Shown: positions 25,704-34,282 of the stretch, piece by piece
Numbering within the stretch: the first letter of the stretch is position 1
Layout of the letters: each line of letters starts with the position of its first letter
Assembly: GCA_900065925.1 (NCBI GenBank)
Contig: LN890280.1
Coordinates: 674,451-738,450 of the forward strand
Origin: Nitrosotalea devaniterrae
GTDB lineage: Archaea; Thermoproteota; Nitrososphaeria; Nitrososphaerales; Nitrosopumilaceae
Reading direction: 5' to 3'
Length of the DNA stretch: 64,000 nucleotides
Notes under the pieces: model-generated
Seen by the model: only the letters and a program-made list of their open reading frames with translations
What the model was told of the DNA's origin: nothing
Databases searched by the model: none
Position numbers and translations under genes: made by a program

Positions 25704-26180
25704 TTACTTTTTAATTAACTTGGCAGCTTCCCAATACTTATCAGATATGTAATGAAGATTTTTTATGGCCTCACCTTTTGTTGTGTTTGCCATCTCTGTG
25801 CTTGATATCAGTGCCTTTCCAACTGCAAGAAACTTGTTGTGGACTTCTTCTACTACGCAAATGATATCGTCCTTTTGAAACTCGGTGAATTTTTTAATTC
25901 CAGGTCGCATGACATTTGCTCCGTTGCAGACAAACTTGATTGCACCTGAATCAACAATTGCTTTTGGAAATTTCTCAAGCAATCCCGTCTCTGATAGAAA
26001 TGGAAGGTATGTTTCTCCAATCTGTATTGCTGATATGCTGTCTCCAGTTATCATGCTGGTTTCATCATCAATCTCGTGCAGTACCAATGTCTTTGCCTTT
26101 GGAATGTCAATGTGCCACTGCAGGGACATCTTATCCACAACTGACGAGATGTCGCTTTTTGAAAGATTATGCGATTTCAA
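25704..26180 (-). CDS. PUA-domain RNA-binding protein, MCT-1/Tma20-like
   Basis: A 158-residue protein. An N-terminal alpha/beta domain (about 1-72) is followed by a PUA domain (about 75-150) with FPKAIVDSGAIKFVCNGANVMRPGI and EEVHNKFLAVGKALISSTEM. This order matches archaeal relatives of MCT-1/Tma20, which bind the ribosome or tRNA. The TTG start overlaps the end of homoserine dehydrogenase by 14 bases, so the two are translationally coupled. Confidence 0.88.
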   Translation of the reverse strand: MKSHNLSKSDISSVVDKMSLQWHIDIPKAKTLVLHEIDDETSMITGDSISAIQIGETYLPFLSETGLLEKFPKAIVDSGAIKFVCNGANVMRPGIKKFTEFQKDDIICVVEEVHNKFLAVGKALISSTEMANTTKGEAIKNLHYISDKYWEAAKLIKK

Positions 26181-27186
26181 TTCTCGACATTTCCTGTTTG
26201 ATATCTAGTAAATCCCTTAAAATTGAACTTGCAGTCTCAATACCGCCAGCACCACGGCCTGTGATTGTCTGCTGGCCAGAGTGTTCAGAGTTGAATGTGA
26301 TTGCATTCAGGGTTCCATTTACACACATTGGGTCATCAAGGGGTATCTCCTTTGGTGATACTATCAAGTCCCTATCACATGATGCAACAAGCTTTATTGC
26401 ACAATCTTTTGATGCGGCTTTTTTTATTTCTCCATTTGTAACGTCCCTGATTCCAGTCCTTTTGATGTCTTTGATGGTCACCTTCATGTCCATTATCCAG
26501 TTGGCAAGTATGACAAGCTTGGCTGCTGCATCAAATCCGTCAATGTCTAATGACTCGTCTGCTTCCACATACCCTTTCTTCTTGGCATCTGCAAGTGCAG
26601 CCTTGAATGTCAAACCCGTTGCCATGTTTGTCAGGATGTAATTTGTAGTACCATTTAGTATTCCTTGAAATGAAACTATTCTCTCTCCTCGCAAACTATT
26701 CTTTGCATAATCTAGAATTGGTGTTCCTCCACCCACTGTTCCACTGAATTTTAGCTGCACTTGGTTATATGTTGCAAGTTCTATCAATGATGGAAACGCA
26801 AGTGCAAGCGGTCCCTTGTTTACCGTAATCACATGCAATCCCTTTTTCATGGCATTTACAATGTGTGACATGCCAGGCTCGGCATCTTTGTAGTTACTAG
26901 GTGTTGTTTCGATTAATACTTCGGCGTCCATTCCGTTTATCATGTCAAGGCCATTTGCATCTTTTTCCTTGTTGTGGTATTTTCTTATGTTTCCATATTT
27001 TTTCTTGACCTCAAGTAGCCTGTTCAAGTCAAGTCCTGCAGAAGATGCAGCAGAGCCCTTTGAATCAAAGACTCCAACTATTCTTGGCTTTAGGCCATGC
27101 TTTGCATAAAGGTCCTCTGATCTAGAAAGTAAAAGTTTTGCAAAACTTTGTCCGACAACTCCAAAACCTGATAGTATTATTCGCAA
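26167..27186 (-). CDS. hom: Homoserine dehydrogenase
   Basis: Reduces aspartate semialdehyde to homoserine for threonine and methionine. The N-terminal NAD(P) site is LSGFGVVGQSFAKLL. NKGPLALAFP (near residue 120) holds the catalytic Lys region, and KFSGTVGGGTPILDYAKN is family-typical. The 339-residue enzyme has no ACT domain, so feedback control by threonine is not expected from this chain. TTG start; it overlaps the downstream PUA gene. Confidence 0.94.
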   Translation of the reverse strand: MRIILSGFGVVGQSFAKLLLSRSEDLYAKHGLKPRIVGVFDSKGSAASSAGLDLNRLLEVKKKYGNIRKYHNKEKDANGLDMINGMDAEVLIETTPSNYKDAEPGMSHIVNAMKKGLHVITVNKGPLALAFPSLIELATYNQVQLKFSGTVGGGTPILDYAKNSLRGERIVSFQGILNGTTNYILTNMATGLTFKAALADAKKKGYVEADESLDIDGFDAAAKLVILANWIMDMKVTIKDIKRTGIRDVTNGEIKKAASKDCAIKLVASCDRDLIVSPKEIPLDDPMCVNGTLNAITFNSEHSGQQTITGRGAGGIETASSILRDLLDIKQEMSRIEIA

Positions 27187-27253
27187 TATTCACAAGACAC
27201 ATTTTGGTATTAATTAAGATTGACGAATTCGCAGATTGCTTTATTAAAGCAAC

Positions 27254-27928
27254 ATGAAAATTTATCCCGTGCGATCAAAAAAGTATCTTTATGCAGGAAT
27301 AGTTGGCATAATTATTGTTGCAATTTCTATTGTAGTTATTCATTTTATTCCTTCAATGACTGGTCCGTATACCACTTCTAATACTTCAGACCAAGTGGCA
27401 TTTCTTGATTTCTCATACGATGAAGAAAACTCTGATCTAAAAACTCAACTTGCACTACATCACATCAACATGACAAAACCAATCCGACTGAGCAGTCCGG
27501 CTGATGTTGCCCAGTATTGCAACTTTTTGACTGACCCTAAAAAACAAGCACTTGTCACATATTGCACCTCTACTGTCCTTGCAAGCAAGTATGGAAATCT
27601 TGGGGAAATTAACATGGTGGGCTCTAATGATGTGCCCGGGCTTGTAGTGGTGGCATTACAATCTGACCCCACATTGCACAATTATGATGACGTGAAAACC
27701 GTTTTCAGTACTGTCATAAACAGTACCATATGCTCTTGCTGGGATTCAGCGGCACCTGATGGTTTTCTCACTTTGTCTGCATTTGTCGATAAACTTCGTG
27801 ATACTCATCTTCAAACAAAAGATCCTACAACCAGCACTCACGTAATACCACTTGGAAACAAACATTTCAAGATTGAACTTACTACAAATACAGACGGCTA
27901 TCTTTGGAAACTTCTAGTGTCCAAGTAA
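27254..27928 (+). CDS. Membrane-anchored extracytoplasmic protein, unknown
   Basis: A 224-residue protein with a basic start (MKIYPVRSKK), a single membrane segment at about 12-33, and a soluble domain probably outside the cell. The domain has several cysteines, including STICSCWD near residue 157. A conserved-looking core contains PSDPTLHNYDD-like and IPLGNKHFKIELTT segments. I do not recognise the family. It is divergent from homoserine dehydrogenase. Confidence 0.65.
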   Translation: MKIYPVRSKKYLYAGIVGIIIVAISIVVIHFIPSMTGPYTTSNTSDQVAFLDFSYDEENSDLKTQLALHHINMTKPIRLSSPADVAQYCNFLTDPKKQALVTYCTSTVLASKYGNLGEINMVGSNDVPGLVVVALQSDPTLHNYDDVKTVFSTVINSTICSCWDSAAPDGFLTLSAFVDKLRDTHLQTKDPTTSTHVIPLGNKHFKIELTTNTDGYLWKLLVSK

Positions 27929-28001
27929 TTAACTGCATATCTTAGTTTACGAAGGTTGACGTGACTCTTTAATCTAGGGAAAATGGATTTTGATGGTATA
28001 A

Positions 28002-28760
28002 TTGTTTGAATATCTGTGGCTCTTGCCACTTGGTTTTGTAGCTGGTGTAATAGGTTCCATGATAGGACTCGGAGGGGGATTCATAGTGGTACCTATATTG
28101 ACTTTTTTTGGATATTCTCCAACTCTTGCAGCAAGTGACAGCCTCTTTGCGGCATTTAGCAATTCAATAGCATCCACTGCATCCTATGCAAGGCAAAAAA
28201 GAATCGTGTATTCGCTTGGACTAAAGCTTGCAATGATATCAATTCCTGGAACAATTCTTGGTGCCTATATTTCAGACGGGGTATCGCCACCAGTATTCAA
28301 GATTTTATTTGCGATGGTGCTCGTATCATCAGGTGTCTACATTTATCTTCGAAGAAAAATGGAATCAAAGGAACATAACCTATCAAAACAACTCATGGTC
28401 TTTGCAGCCGGTGCAAGTTTTTTTGCTGGAATAATATCTAGCTTTTTTGGAATCGGAGGAGGCTCTGTCTTTGTACCTCTGATGGTGGTTGCAATTGGAC
28501 TGTCCATGAAACTTGCCGCTCCAACATCGCAGTTTATCCTAATGTTTGCAGCAGCTTCTGGCATGATAATGCACTCCATACTTGGACATCCGAATTATTA
28601 TGAAGCCGGAATGCTCTCAATTGGAGCATTTGCAGGTGGCCTGGTTGGAAGCAAATTGTCTACGCGAGTTAATGAAAGAAAACTCAGACTGGGTGTAACA
28701 CTAGTGCTTGGCACATCTGCAGCAAAACTTGTCATTGACGCACTGGCGGGTCTTTTTTGA
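28002..28760 (+). CDS. TSUP (TauE/SafE) family permease
   Basis: A 252-residue membrane protein with about eight helices in two repeats. Each repeat begins with a Gly-rich signature: GSMIGLGGGFIVVPIL near residue 18 and SSFFGIGGGSVFVPLM near 147. The family exports sulfite, sulfoacetate or related anions, or takes up organosulfur compounds. The substrate is unknown; the siroheme reductase and sulfurtransferase genes lie far upstream. TTG start. Confidence 0.9.
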   Translation: MFEYLWLLPLGFVAGVIGSMIGLGGGFIVVPILTFFGYSPTLAASDSLFAAFSNSIASTASYARQKRIVYSLGLKLAMISIPGTILGAYISDGVSPPVFKILFAMVLVSSGVYIYLRRKMESKEHNLSKQLMVFAAGASFFAGIISSFFGIGGGSVFVPLMVVAIGLSMKLAAPTSQFILMFAAASGMIMHSILGHPNYYEAGMLSIGAFAGGLVGSKLSTRVNERKLRLGVTLVLGTSAAKLVIDALAGLF

Positions 28761-28925
28761 TTTGGCATGAATCTTTTATCAGATGGAGAACTAGGTTAGT
28801 TCCCACAGTTTTTTGTAAGATTTAACTTTCAATCAAGTCAACACATGAACCATTAAACAAGAAAAACTAGCATTGGAATCAAAGGTGAAATAAGATGTTA
28901 TCATTTATGATATTCCAGTAAGTGC

Positions 28926-28932
28926 TATAATA
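28926..28932 (+). promoter_or_regulatory. TATA box of Met-rich cupredoxin gene
   Basis: TATAATA, 23 bases before the ATG at 28955. The 194-base gap between the permease gene and this one shows nothing else recognisable. Confidence 0.55.
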
Positions 28933-28954
28933 ACAAGATAGAGTACGATATTTT

Positions 28955-29731
28955 ATGGTAAATCTGTACGTTTGGATTGGAATTGTAGTAGGAGTTTTAA
29001 TTGCAGGAATAGGAATTGGTTATTCTGTTTTCATTAATACCTATAATCCGTATTCTATGATGGGAAATCCTACCATGTTTAATCAAATGATGGGTAATAA
29101 TCCTCAATTTACAGGTCAGTATATGGGATACATGATGCAGAATCCTCAGTACATGAACCAGTGGATGAATCAGAATCCGCAGTATGTGGGTCAGTGGATG
29201 GGAACTATGATGTCAGATCCTCATCTAAGACAACAGATGTTCAATTACATGTCACAAAATCAAACTTATACAAATTGGATGATGAACAATCCGCAATACC
29301 TGAACCAATGGATGACACAGATGATGTCAAATCCTAATTTCAGACAGCAGTACATGGGTCCCTGGGTGATGATGCAGAATCCAAGATACATGGGATCCAT
29401 GATGAACCAGTGGTATGGTCAAAGTCCAACACAGGGTAACTATACTAGTTCACCAATCAAGACAGATCAGGTATCAATAGCCAAAGATTCATGGGGATAC
29501 AATACTACGTTAACATACGTACCTCAGATCATACAAGTATCTCAGGGCACTAGTGTAACATGGACAAATAATGACTATGTCGTACATACTGTAACTGATG
29601 TCGGTGGCAAGTTTGATTCCCAGTTGATACAACCACAAGATACTTGGAAGTACACATTTGATACAAAGGGCACTTACAATTATTTCTGTACATTACATCC
29701 TTGGATGAAGGGAACTGTTTTGGTTCAGTAG
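28955..29731 (+). CDS. Membrane-anchored Met-rich protein with cupredoxin domain
   Basis: A 258-residue protein. An N-terminal membrane anchor (about 4-27) leads into a Met/Asn/Gln-rich region (35-150) with about 26 methionines in loose repeats such as NPQYMNQWM. A cupredoxin domain follows (165-258). Type 1 copper ligands are complete: H211, C245, H248 and M251 in FCTLHPWMKG. The topology puts both parts outside the membrane. The Met-rich stretch could hold Cu(I) and pass it to the cupredoxin site, a reading based on known Met-rich copper proteins. Confidence 0.88.
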   Translation: MVNLYVWIGIVVGVLIAGIGIGYSVFINTYNPYSMMGNPTMFNQMMGNNPQFTGQYMGYMMQNPQYMNQWMNQNPQYVGQWMGTMMSDPHLRQQMFNYMSQNQTYTNWMMNNPQYLNQWMTQMMSNPNFRQQYMGPWVMMQNPRYMGSMMNQWYGQSPTQGNYTSSPIKTDQVSIAKDSWGYNTTLTYVPQIIQVSQGTSVTWTNNDYVVHTVTDVGGKFDSQLIQPQDTWKYTFDTKGTYNYFCTLHPWMKGTVLVQ

Positions 29732-29776
29732 ATATCCCAGAGCATTTAGCCCTAAGAAAATGTGTGGGCATTAAAC

Positions 29777-29788
29777 TAATTTGATCAA
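29777..29788. promoter_or_regulatory. Perfect 12-bp palindrome
   Basis: ATTTGATCAAAT is self-complementary without a spacer. It lies in the 176-base gap between the convergent Met-rich cupredoxin and hotdog genes. Its location is unusual for an operator, so a role in 3' end formation or none is equally possible. Confidence 0.3.
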
Positions 29789-29907
29789 ATCCAACTCCTG
29801 GTATTTTGTTTATTGTATTTTAACTGAGAGAACTAGATGAACAAAACCACTCAAGGGTCCCTTTTTCTAAAGCAAGTCTCTAAACTAGTTCATCAGACCT
29901 ATGGACA

Positions 29908-30363
29908 TTATTGTTTAAAATTCAACTTCATCTGATACAGGTTTTTCCTTGATATCACAACCGTCTTGTCTTCTTGGTTGGTTCCCTCAAAATCTACTGC
30001 AATCAAGCCAAACTCTTCATTGATCTCTCGCTTGTCAGAGATTTTGAATTTTATTTTCAATTTTTCATCAGTATGGAGAGGTTTTAAAAATCTGGTCTGT
30101 CTGCTATTCCAGCTTGTATCACCATCTACCCCATAAAAAATCAAGAGATTACCATACATCTCATCTAGTCTTGTAAACTCGCCTTCCATCTTGGATAATA
30201 TCGCCCTACCTGAAACCATCTTTTTTTCATTGTCTGGTTTTTCGTTATCATAAATTATGTTTTTAATTCCAGAGAATTTCAGATATGTATCAAGTTCTGG
30301 AGCAGTTATCTTACACTCTGAATAAAATTCGTCGCCGACATTTAGCTCTGTAAACGTTTTCAT
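29908..30363 (-). CDS. MaoC-like hotdog protein with degenerate active site
   Basis: A 151-residue single hotdog fold: FTELNVGDEFYSECKITAPELDTYLKFSG, a long helix region, then strands ending VVISRKNLYQMKL. In MaoC/R-hydratases the loop GDxNPxH carries catalytic Asp and His. Here it reads GIKNIIY (residues 32-38), lacking both. Hydratase action on enoyl-CoA is therefore doubtful, and a binding or thioesterase-like role is possible. The ATG overlaps the TGA of the tandem-SDR gene, so the two are one transcription and translation unit. Confidence 0.75.
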   Translation of the reverse strand: MKTFTELNVGDEFYSECKITAPELDTYLKFSGIKNIIYDNEKPDNEKKMVSGRAILSKMEGEFTRLDEMYGNLLIFYGVDGDTSWNSRQTRFLKPLHTDEKLKIKFKISDKREINEEFGLIAVDFEGTNQEDKTVVISRKNLYQMKLNFKQ

Positions 30364-32150
30364 CAAGATCTGGTTTCGTCTGGATAGTAAATTATCTCTG
30401 CATTGTTTACTGCTTTTCCAGATGTGAAATAGCTGATTGCCTTCATGATATTGTCATTGTTTGATTCTGTACCTTCTACACTTCCAGGCAAAATCAACTG
30501 CATTCTGACTTTGGATTTTAGAACATCGCTTAGTTCCTGGTTTACAGTTGTTGCAAACGGTCTTAGTGCACCTCTGAACACTTCAACTCGTGCCCTTTCT
30601 GCACCTGTTACCTTTGCGCCTGCTGGCATGTCTGGACCAATGATTATCATGTTTCCTTCTTTTCCCTTGAAAAGTGGCGGATTCTTTGCTCCTCCTGGAA
30701 CAAATACTCCAAGTGATTCTTGCATGAATATTGCTGGTGTGTTTATGAACTTGTCAACCAAGCCATCCCAGTCTTTTCTGGACAAGTCTACAAATTTGCT
30801 GTTCTGTGGAACTTTTCCTGTTATGTAGATTACCGTATTAATTGGCCCGACTTTTTGTGTTGCAGTGTTTAGCATTCTCTTTACATTTTCCTGGCTTGTC
30901 AGGTCCATTACATGGGAATGAAACTTTGACAGTCTCTCTTCTGCAGCCTTGGAGCTTGTCTTTGAGATTAAAATTACTGTCTTTCCACCCGCGCTCTCAA
31001 TTTTTTGTGCAAGGGATTCAGTTCTTGTAACATCTGACTCGTCAGTTGCGTCAAGTGCCAAGACAACAACTTTAGAAGAAAAGTTAGCTTGAGTCTCTGG
31101 GATTGAGCATGCAATATGTGGTTTTACTGGATAAAATACTCTGTCTCCTGGTATGACCTTGCCGTTTAGAATCTGTGCTATGTTGTCATCACTTAGCATC
31201 AGTACAGTTTCTGCAACTTGCTGCTGAGTCAAAAACTGCTCGTCTGCAATCATTTTACTAGTATTGTTTTGTACCTTTTCTGCAATGCTTTGTATTTTTG
31301 CAAGCAATGAAGAGATTGTTGTACCAAGTTTTTCTATGTCAGACTCGGATGTGATTGATTTTGATTTTGCAAGTTTTGCAGCAGCTTGAGCGATTCCCTG
31401 CTTGACAGTATTTTCACTTTCTCCAAGCAATGGTAAAACGTCTGCATTTACTGATTCTACTTCTTCGGGTGTCAGACTTTCAAAACCGCTTACTCTCATG
31501 AATTCTGCTGCTGCTTTTGGATATACTGTCTTGTAAATTCTGTCAGAATGGACAGGTCCAGGATTTGTTGCAATTGAAATTATTTTCTTGTCTGTAATCT
31601 CCCATGACATGGCTTCTGCAAGTCTGTTCTTTGCACCCTGAGATGCAGTGTATGGACTGCGGAACCTGTATGGTCTTTGTTCATATGGTCTTTCTTCTGT
31701 AAAGAATGTGGATATTGTAACTATCTTAGAACCAGGTTTCATGGTTTTAATTGCCTGGGTTGATGTCCAGAATGTTCCAGTGAGGTGGATTCCAACAGTA
31801 CTCTTGAATTCAGAGATTGGAGCATTTGGAAAACAAGTGACAGGTCCTGATACTCCCGCATTGTTTACAACTATATCTACTGCACCGTGTGATTTTTTGA
31901 GGTCTTCGAACATCTTTGATACTCCTTCCTCATCGCTTACATCGACACCTGGGAAAATTTTCACAAATGAATTGCTCTTTGCATTGGCAATTACCTGCTC
32001 TAGTTCTTTTGCAGCTTCTTCTAGTGGCTCTTTTCTTCTTCCAAGGATTACAATGTTTGCGCCATTTTCAGCAAATTTTATGGCAATTGCTTTTCCTATT
32101 CCAGTTCCACTTCCTGTGATTACAACAATCTTATTTTGAAATTTTAGCAT
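30363..32150 (-). CDS. Tandem short-chain dehydrogenase, malonyl-CoA reductase-like
   Basis: A 595-residue protein with two SDR units. Unit 1 (about 1-270) has TGSGTGIG (12-19), NNAG (96-99), Ser147, and PYTASQ with Tyr167, where position +4 is Gln171 instead of Lys. A helical linker follows (about 270-345). Unit 2 (350-595) keeps the fold but shows no clear GxxxGxG or YxxxK. The segments VTISTFF, NPGPVHSDRI and the paired layout resemble, from memory, the N-terminal half of Chloroflexus malonyl-CoA reductase. The substrate could be a malonyl or 3-hydroxyacyl thioester. Paired with the hotdog gene. Confidence 0.8.
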   Translation of the reverse strand: MLKFQNKIVVITGSGTGIGKAIAIKFAENGANIVILGRRKEPLEEAAKELEQVIANAKSNSFVKIFPGVDVSDEEGVSKMFEDLKKSHGAVDIVVNNAGVSGPVTCFPNAPISEFKSTVGIHLTGTFWTSTQAIKTMKPGSKIVTISTFFTEERPYEQRPYRFRSPYTASQGAKNRLAEAMSWEITDKKIISIATNPGPVHSDRIYKTVYPKAAAEFMRVSGFESLTPEEVESVNADVLPLLGESENTVKQGIAQAAAKLAKSKSITSESDIEKLGTTISSLLAKIQSIAEKVQNNTSKMIADEQFLTQQQVAETVLMLSDDNIAQILNGKVIPGDRVFYPVKPHIACSIPETQANFSSKVVVLALDATDESDVTRTESLAQKIESAGGKTVILISKTSSKAAEERLSKFHSHVMDLTSQENVKRMLNTATQKVGPINTVIYITGKVPQNSKFVDLSRKDWDGLVDKFINTPAIFMQESLGVFVPGGAKNPPLFKGKEGNMIIIGPDMPAGAKVTGAERARVEVFRGALRPFATTVNQELSDVLKSKVRMQLILPGSVEGTESNNDNIMKAISYFTSGKAVNNAEIIYYPDETRS

Positions 32151-32176
32151 GAATAGTGACCTTGACGGTTTTGGAC

Positions 32177-32184
32177 TATTTATT
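32177..32184 (-). promoter_or_regulatory. TATA box of tandem-SDR gene
   Basis: AATAAATA on the minus strand, 27 bases before the ATG at 32150. Confidence 0.5.
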
Positions 32185-32217
32185 CGATTATGCTATTTTG
32201 GTAATGGTATGTTCTGG

Positions 32218-32244
32218 TTTGTACCTATTTTATGCTGGTACAAA
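32218..32244. promoter_or_regulatory. 8-bp inverted repeat, candidate operator
   Basis: TTTGTACC (32218-32225) and GGTACAAA (32237-32244) form a perfect inverted repeat around an 11-base spacer. The half-site centres are 19 bases apart, about two helical turns. It sits between divergent genes, upstream of both TATA boxes. This is the strongest operator-like dyad in the window; the regulator is unknown. Confidence 0.5.
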
Positions 32245-32287
32245 TTAGATCTGGGCTGTAAAATATACTACCGCGCATTCTACAGAC

Positions 32288-32296
32288 ATATTTATT
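32288..32296 (+). promoter_or_regulatory. TATA box of the 78-residue gene
   Basis: ATATTTATT ends 25 bases before the ATG at 32321, supporting that ATG over the upstream TTG at 32303. Confidence 0.55.
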
Positions 32297-32320
32297 TGTG
32301 GGTTGGGTAAAAGCCCACAC

Positions 32321-32557
32321 ATGCACGATTCCGAATCCGATACTTTTCATCCAGTAAACAAAAATGAAGAATACTCTGAGATGCTAAAAAAAATTGGTAT
32401 TGATGCCAAAGCAAATCCTATTGATACAGATGATACAGAAAAAGAAAATTTCTATTCAAGACATTATAGTAATACTCCTGTCATGGTTACAAATCACGGT
32501 ACCATAACACTCAAGGGTTCTAACATCGACGTTGTACAAATCATACAAAAGGGTTGA
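32321..32557 (+). CDS. Small acidic hypothetical protein
   Basis: A 78-residue soluble protein, acidic in its first half (HDSESDTFHPVNKNEEY), with a C-terminal beta-strand region (VMVTNHGTITLKGSNIDVVQIIQKG). No cysteines or membrane segment. The stop overlaps the start region of the next gene, pointing to a two-gene operon. Family not recognised. Confidence 0.65.
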   Translation: MHDSESDTFHPVNKNEEYSEMLKKIGIDAKANPIDTDDTEKENFYSRHYSNTPVMVTNHGTITLKGSNIDVVQIIQKG

Positions 32558-32559
32558 GC

Positions 32560-32961
32560 ATGGCACAAGATCTTAATCCTGTATCATGGGGCGCACAAGA
32601 CAGATACCAAGCACACTTTATTGTAAAAATTATGGTTGGCTGTGACGATGAAGATTTTCTTGCAAGACCAACACTTGCAACCAAGGGATTTTTTGCCTCA
32701 AAGAAAGTGACTGGGGTCAAGTGGGTTGGAGGAAAACTTGCTGATACTCTAAACGCTGATGATTCACTCAAAACCATGATGACAAAGTTGTCATACAAAG
32801 ATGCCCAGATAAACGTCGAGCCATCAAAAGGCGGAGTCAGAATTTTTGGCAAGTGGAAAGACAGTTATGACTTTACCATGACAAAAGAATTGTTTGCAGT
32901 CTATGATAGGATTGCATATGGAATCAAGACCATGTCATGCCCTCCACCAGTCCAAAGCTAG
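32560..32961 (+). CDS. Hypothetical soluble protein, thaumarchaeal type
   Basis: A 133-residue alpha/beta protein starting MAQDLNPVSWGAQDRYQ, with RPTLATKGFFASKKVTGVKWVGGKL and GGVRIFGKWKDSYDF. No catalytic motif is recognised. A TTG two codons upstream overlaps the previous stop and may be used instead. Its last 27 bases overlap the convergent endA gene. Likely an operon with the small acidic gene before it. Confidence 0.7.
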   Translation: MAQDLNPVSWGAQDRYQAHFIVKIMVGCDDEDFLARPTLATKGFFASKKVTGVKWVGGKLADTLNADDSLKTMMTKLSYKDAQINVEPSKGGVRIFGKWKDSYDFTMTKELFAVYDRIAYGIKTMSCPPPVQS

Positions 32962-33468
32962 ACAATCAACTTTATCTCCTTTTGGAATTGCCCAGATGAA
33001 CTGTTTTCTTACTGTAGTTGCAAGCCTTCCAGCTAGTACAACACTTGTTGCAGACATGGTATCGGTGGAATTGTACACCTGCAGCAAGTATGGTGCATGA
33101 TCAATTCCTGGTCCCTTTTGATATACTGCAAAATCACAACCAAATTTAATTCCGGGATTTACAATGTACCCCTTGTCCCGGAAATCTTTGTAGACTGTAT
33201 ATTTTTTATCAAAGTTATAGTACTCTTTTCTGCAAATCTCCAAGAGCTCTTTTGGAGTGACAGGTTTTTTTGACTGATATACTTTGAGCTTTGAATTTTC
33301 AAGTAAATAATATCCTTCAATTAAATCCAAAATCAACGGCACGTTTATCTCGTCAGGCTTTGGCTTTGTCATGCCAATTGGCTTACCGTAATATCCTGCA
33401 ACAAAGAGTGCTTTCGAGTCTGCAATGTTCCAAATTATTATCCTGTTTTCAAGCAGGTCGCCTTTCAT
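32935..33468 (-). CDS. endA: tRNA-splicing endonuclease
   Basis: Cuts introns from pre-tRNA at bulge-helix-bulge motifs. The 177 residues match the short subunit. The catalytic triad is visible as Tyr116 (GCDFAVY), His124 (GIDHAPYL) and Lys155 (TVRKQF). The N-terminal domain has the usual beta strands with GYYGKPIGM. The 3' end overlaps the convergent hypothetical gene by 27 bases. Confidence 0.94.
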   Translation of the reverse strand: MKGDLLENRIIIWNIADSKALFVAGYYGKPIGMTKPKPDEINVPLILDLIEGYYLLENSKLKVYQSKKPVTPKELLEICRKEYYNFDKKYTVYKDFRDKGYIVNPGIKFGCDFAVYQKGPGIDHAPYLLQVYNSTDTMSATSVVLAGRLATTVRKQFIWAIPKGDKVDCLALDWWRA

Positions 33469-33551
33469 GGAATTTAATTCAAAGTTAATTGATTTTAGTG
33501 TTTACAATTAATTGTTCAAAAAAGGAAAAAAGAATATCTTTTCCTAAAATT

Positions 33552-34208
33552 TTATAGGCTCAGAGCAAGTAAGATGAATGAATCTGATACTTGTAATACT
33601 TTATCTGACATTTCCTCAATTCCCTCGACGACATCCTTGAGAAGAAGCAATTCTTTTGTTGTTGCGGTTTCGTCCAAAACCCTGATACTCAGTGCTCTGT
33701 ACTTGTCATCAACCTGTCTTTCTATCTTCTGTGCCTCGTGGGCAAGATCAATTGCCACCGTACTATTGTTGCTTGCAAGGGCTCGGATAATTTCATTGAT
33801 TTTATGAATCTGGTCTACTGCAAGTTCGACTAGTTCTGTTAGGTCCTTGTCAAGTTTTTCCTTTTTGAGTGTGGCTGCCTTGATATTTGAGAGTTTGAAG
33901 GCAATGCCTGTGATATAGCCTGCAATTTCATCCATTGTATAGGCCGAGTTCAAAAGATTTTCTCTATTCATCATGAGACCACCTACGTCTGAAATCTCTC
34001 TTGTGATTTTTCTTCTAAGAGCCTCTACTTCATCTTCAGTATTTTTTATCCTTTCAAGTAGTTGTTTTATTTCAGCCTTGTCTGCCTTGATTATCAAACC
34101 TGGCAGAATTGATAGATCTCTGACAGCATTGAGAATTCTGTTTATCTCGTCTTGTAAAACTGCAAGGGCCTTTCTTTTTGCCTGAACTTCAAGTTCTCCG
34201 CTGTACAT
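33552..34208 (-). CDS. DUF47/PhoU-like helical protein
   Basis: A 218-residue all-helical protein of the DUF47/PhoU superfamily. It has E-x3-D-like segments in IEEMSDKVLQVSDSF at the C-terminus and DEVEALRRKI near residue 60, which in relatives bind metal clusters. Such proteins often sit beside PiT phosphate transporters, but none is adjacent. It may regulate phosphate or be structural. ATG start. Confidence 0.85.
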   Translation of the reverse strand: MYSGELEVQAKRKALAVLQDEINRILNAVRDLSILPGLIIKADKAEIKQLLERIKNTEDEVEALRRKITREISDVGGLMMNRENLLNSAYTMDEIAGYITGIAFKLSNIKAATLKKEKLDKDLTELVELAVDQIHKINEIIRALASNNSTVAIDLAHEAQKIERQVDDKYRALSIRVLDETATTKELLLLKDVVEGIEEMSDKVLQVSDSFILLALSL

Positions 34209-34282
34209 CTAGAGATTTTAGACTATGCCTGCAGCTAATAATCCTTGCGTAAATTAGATGAAAAGACCTAAAAAAAATTTCT

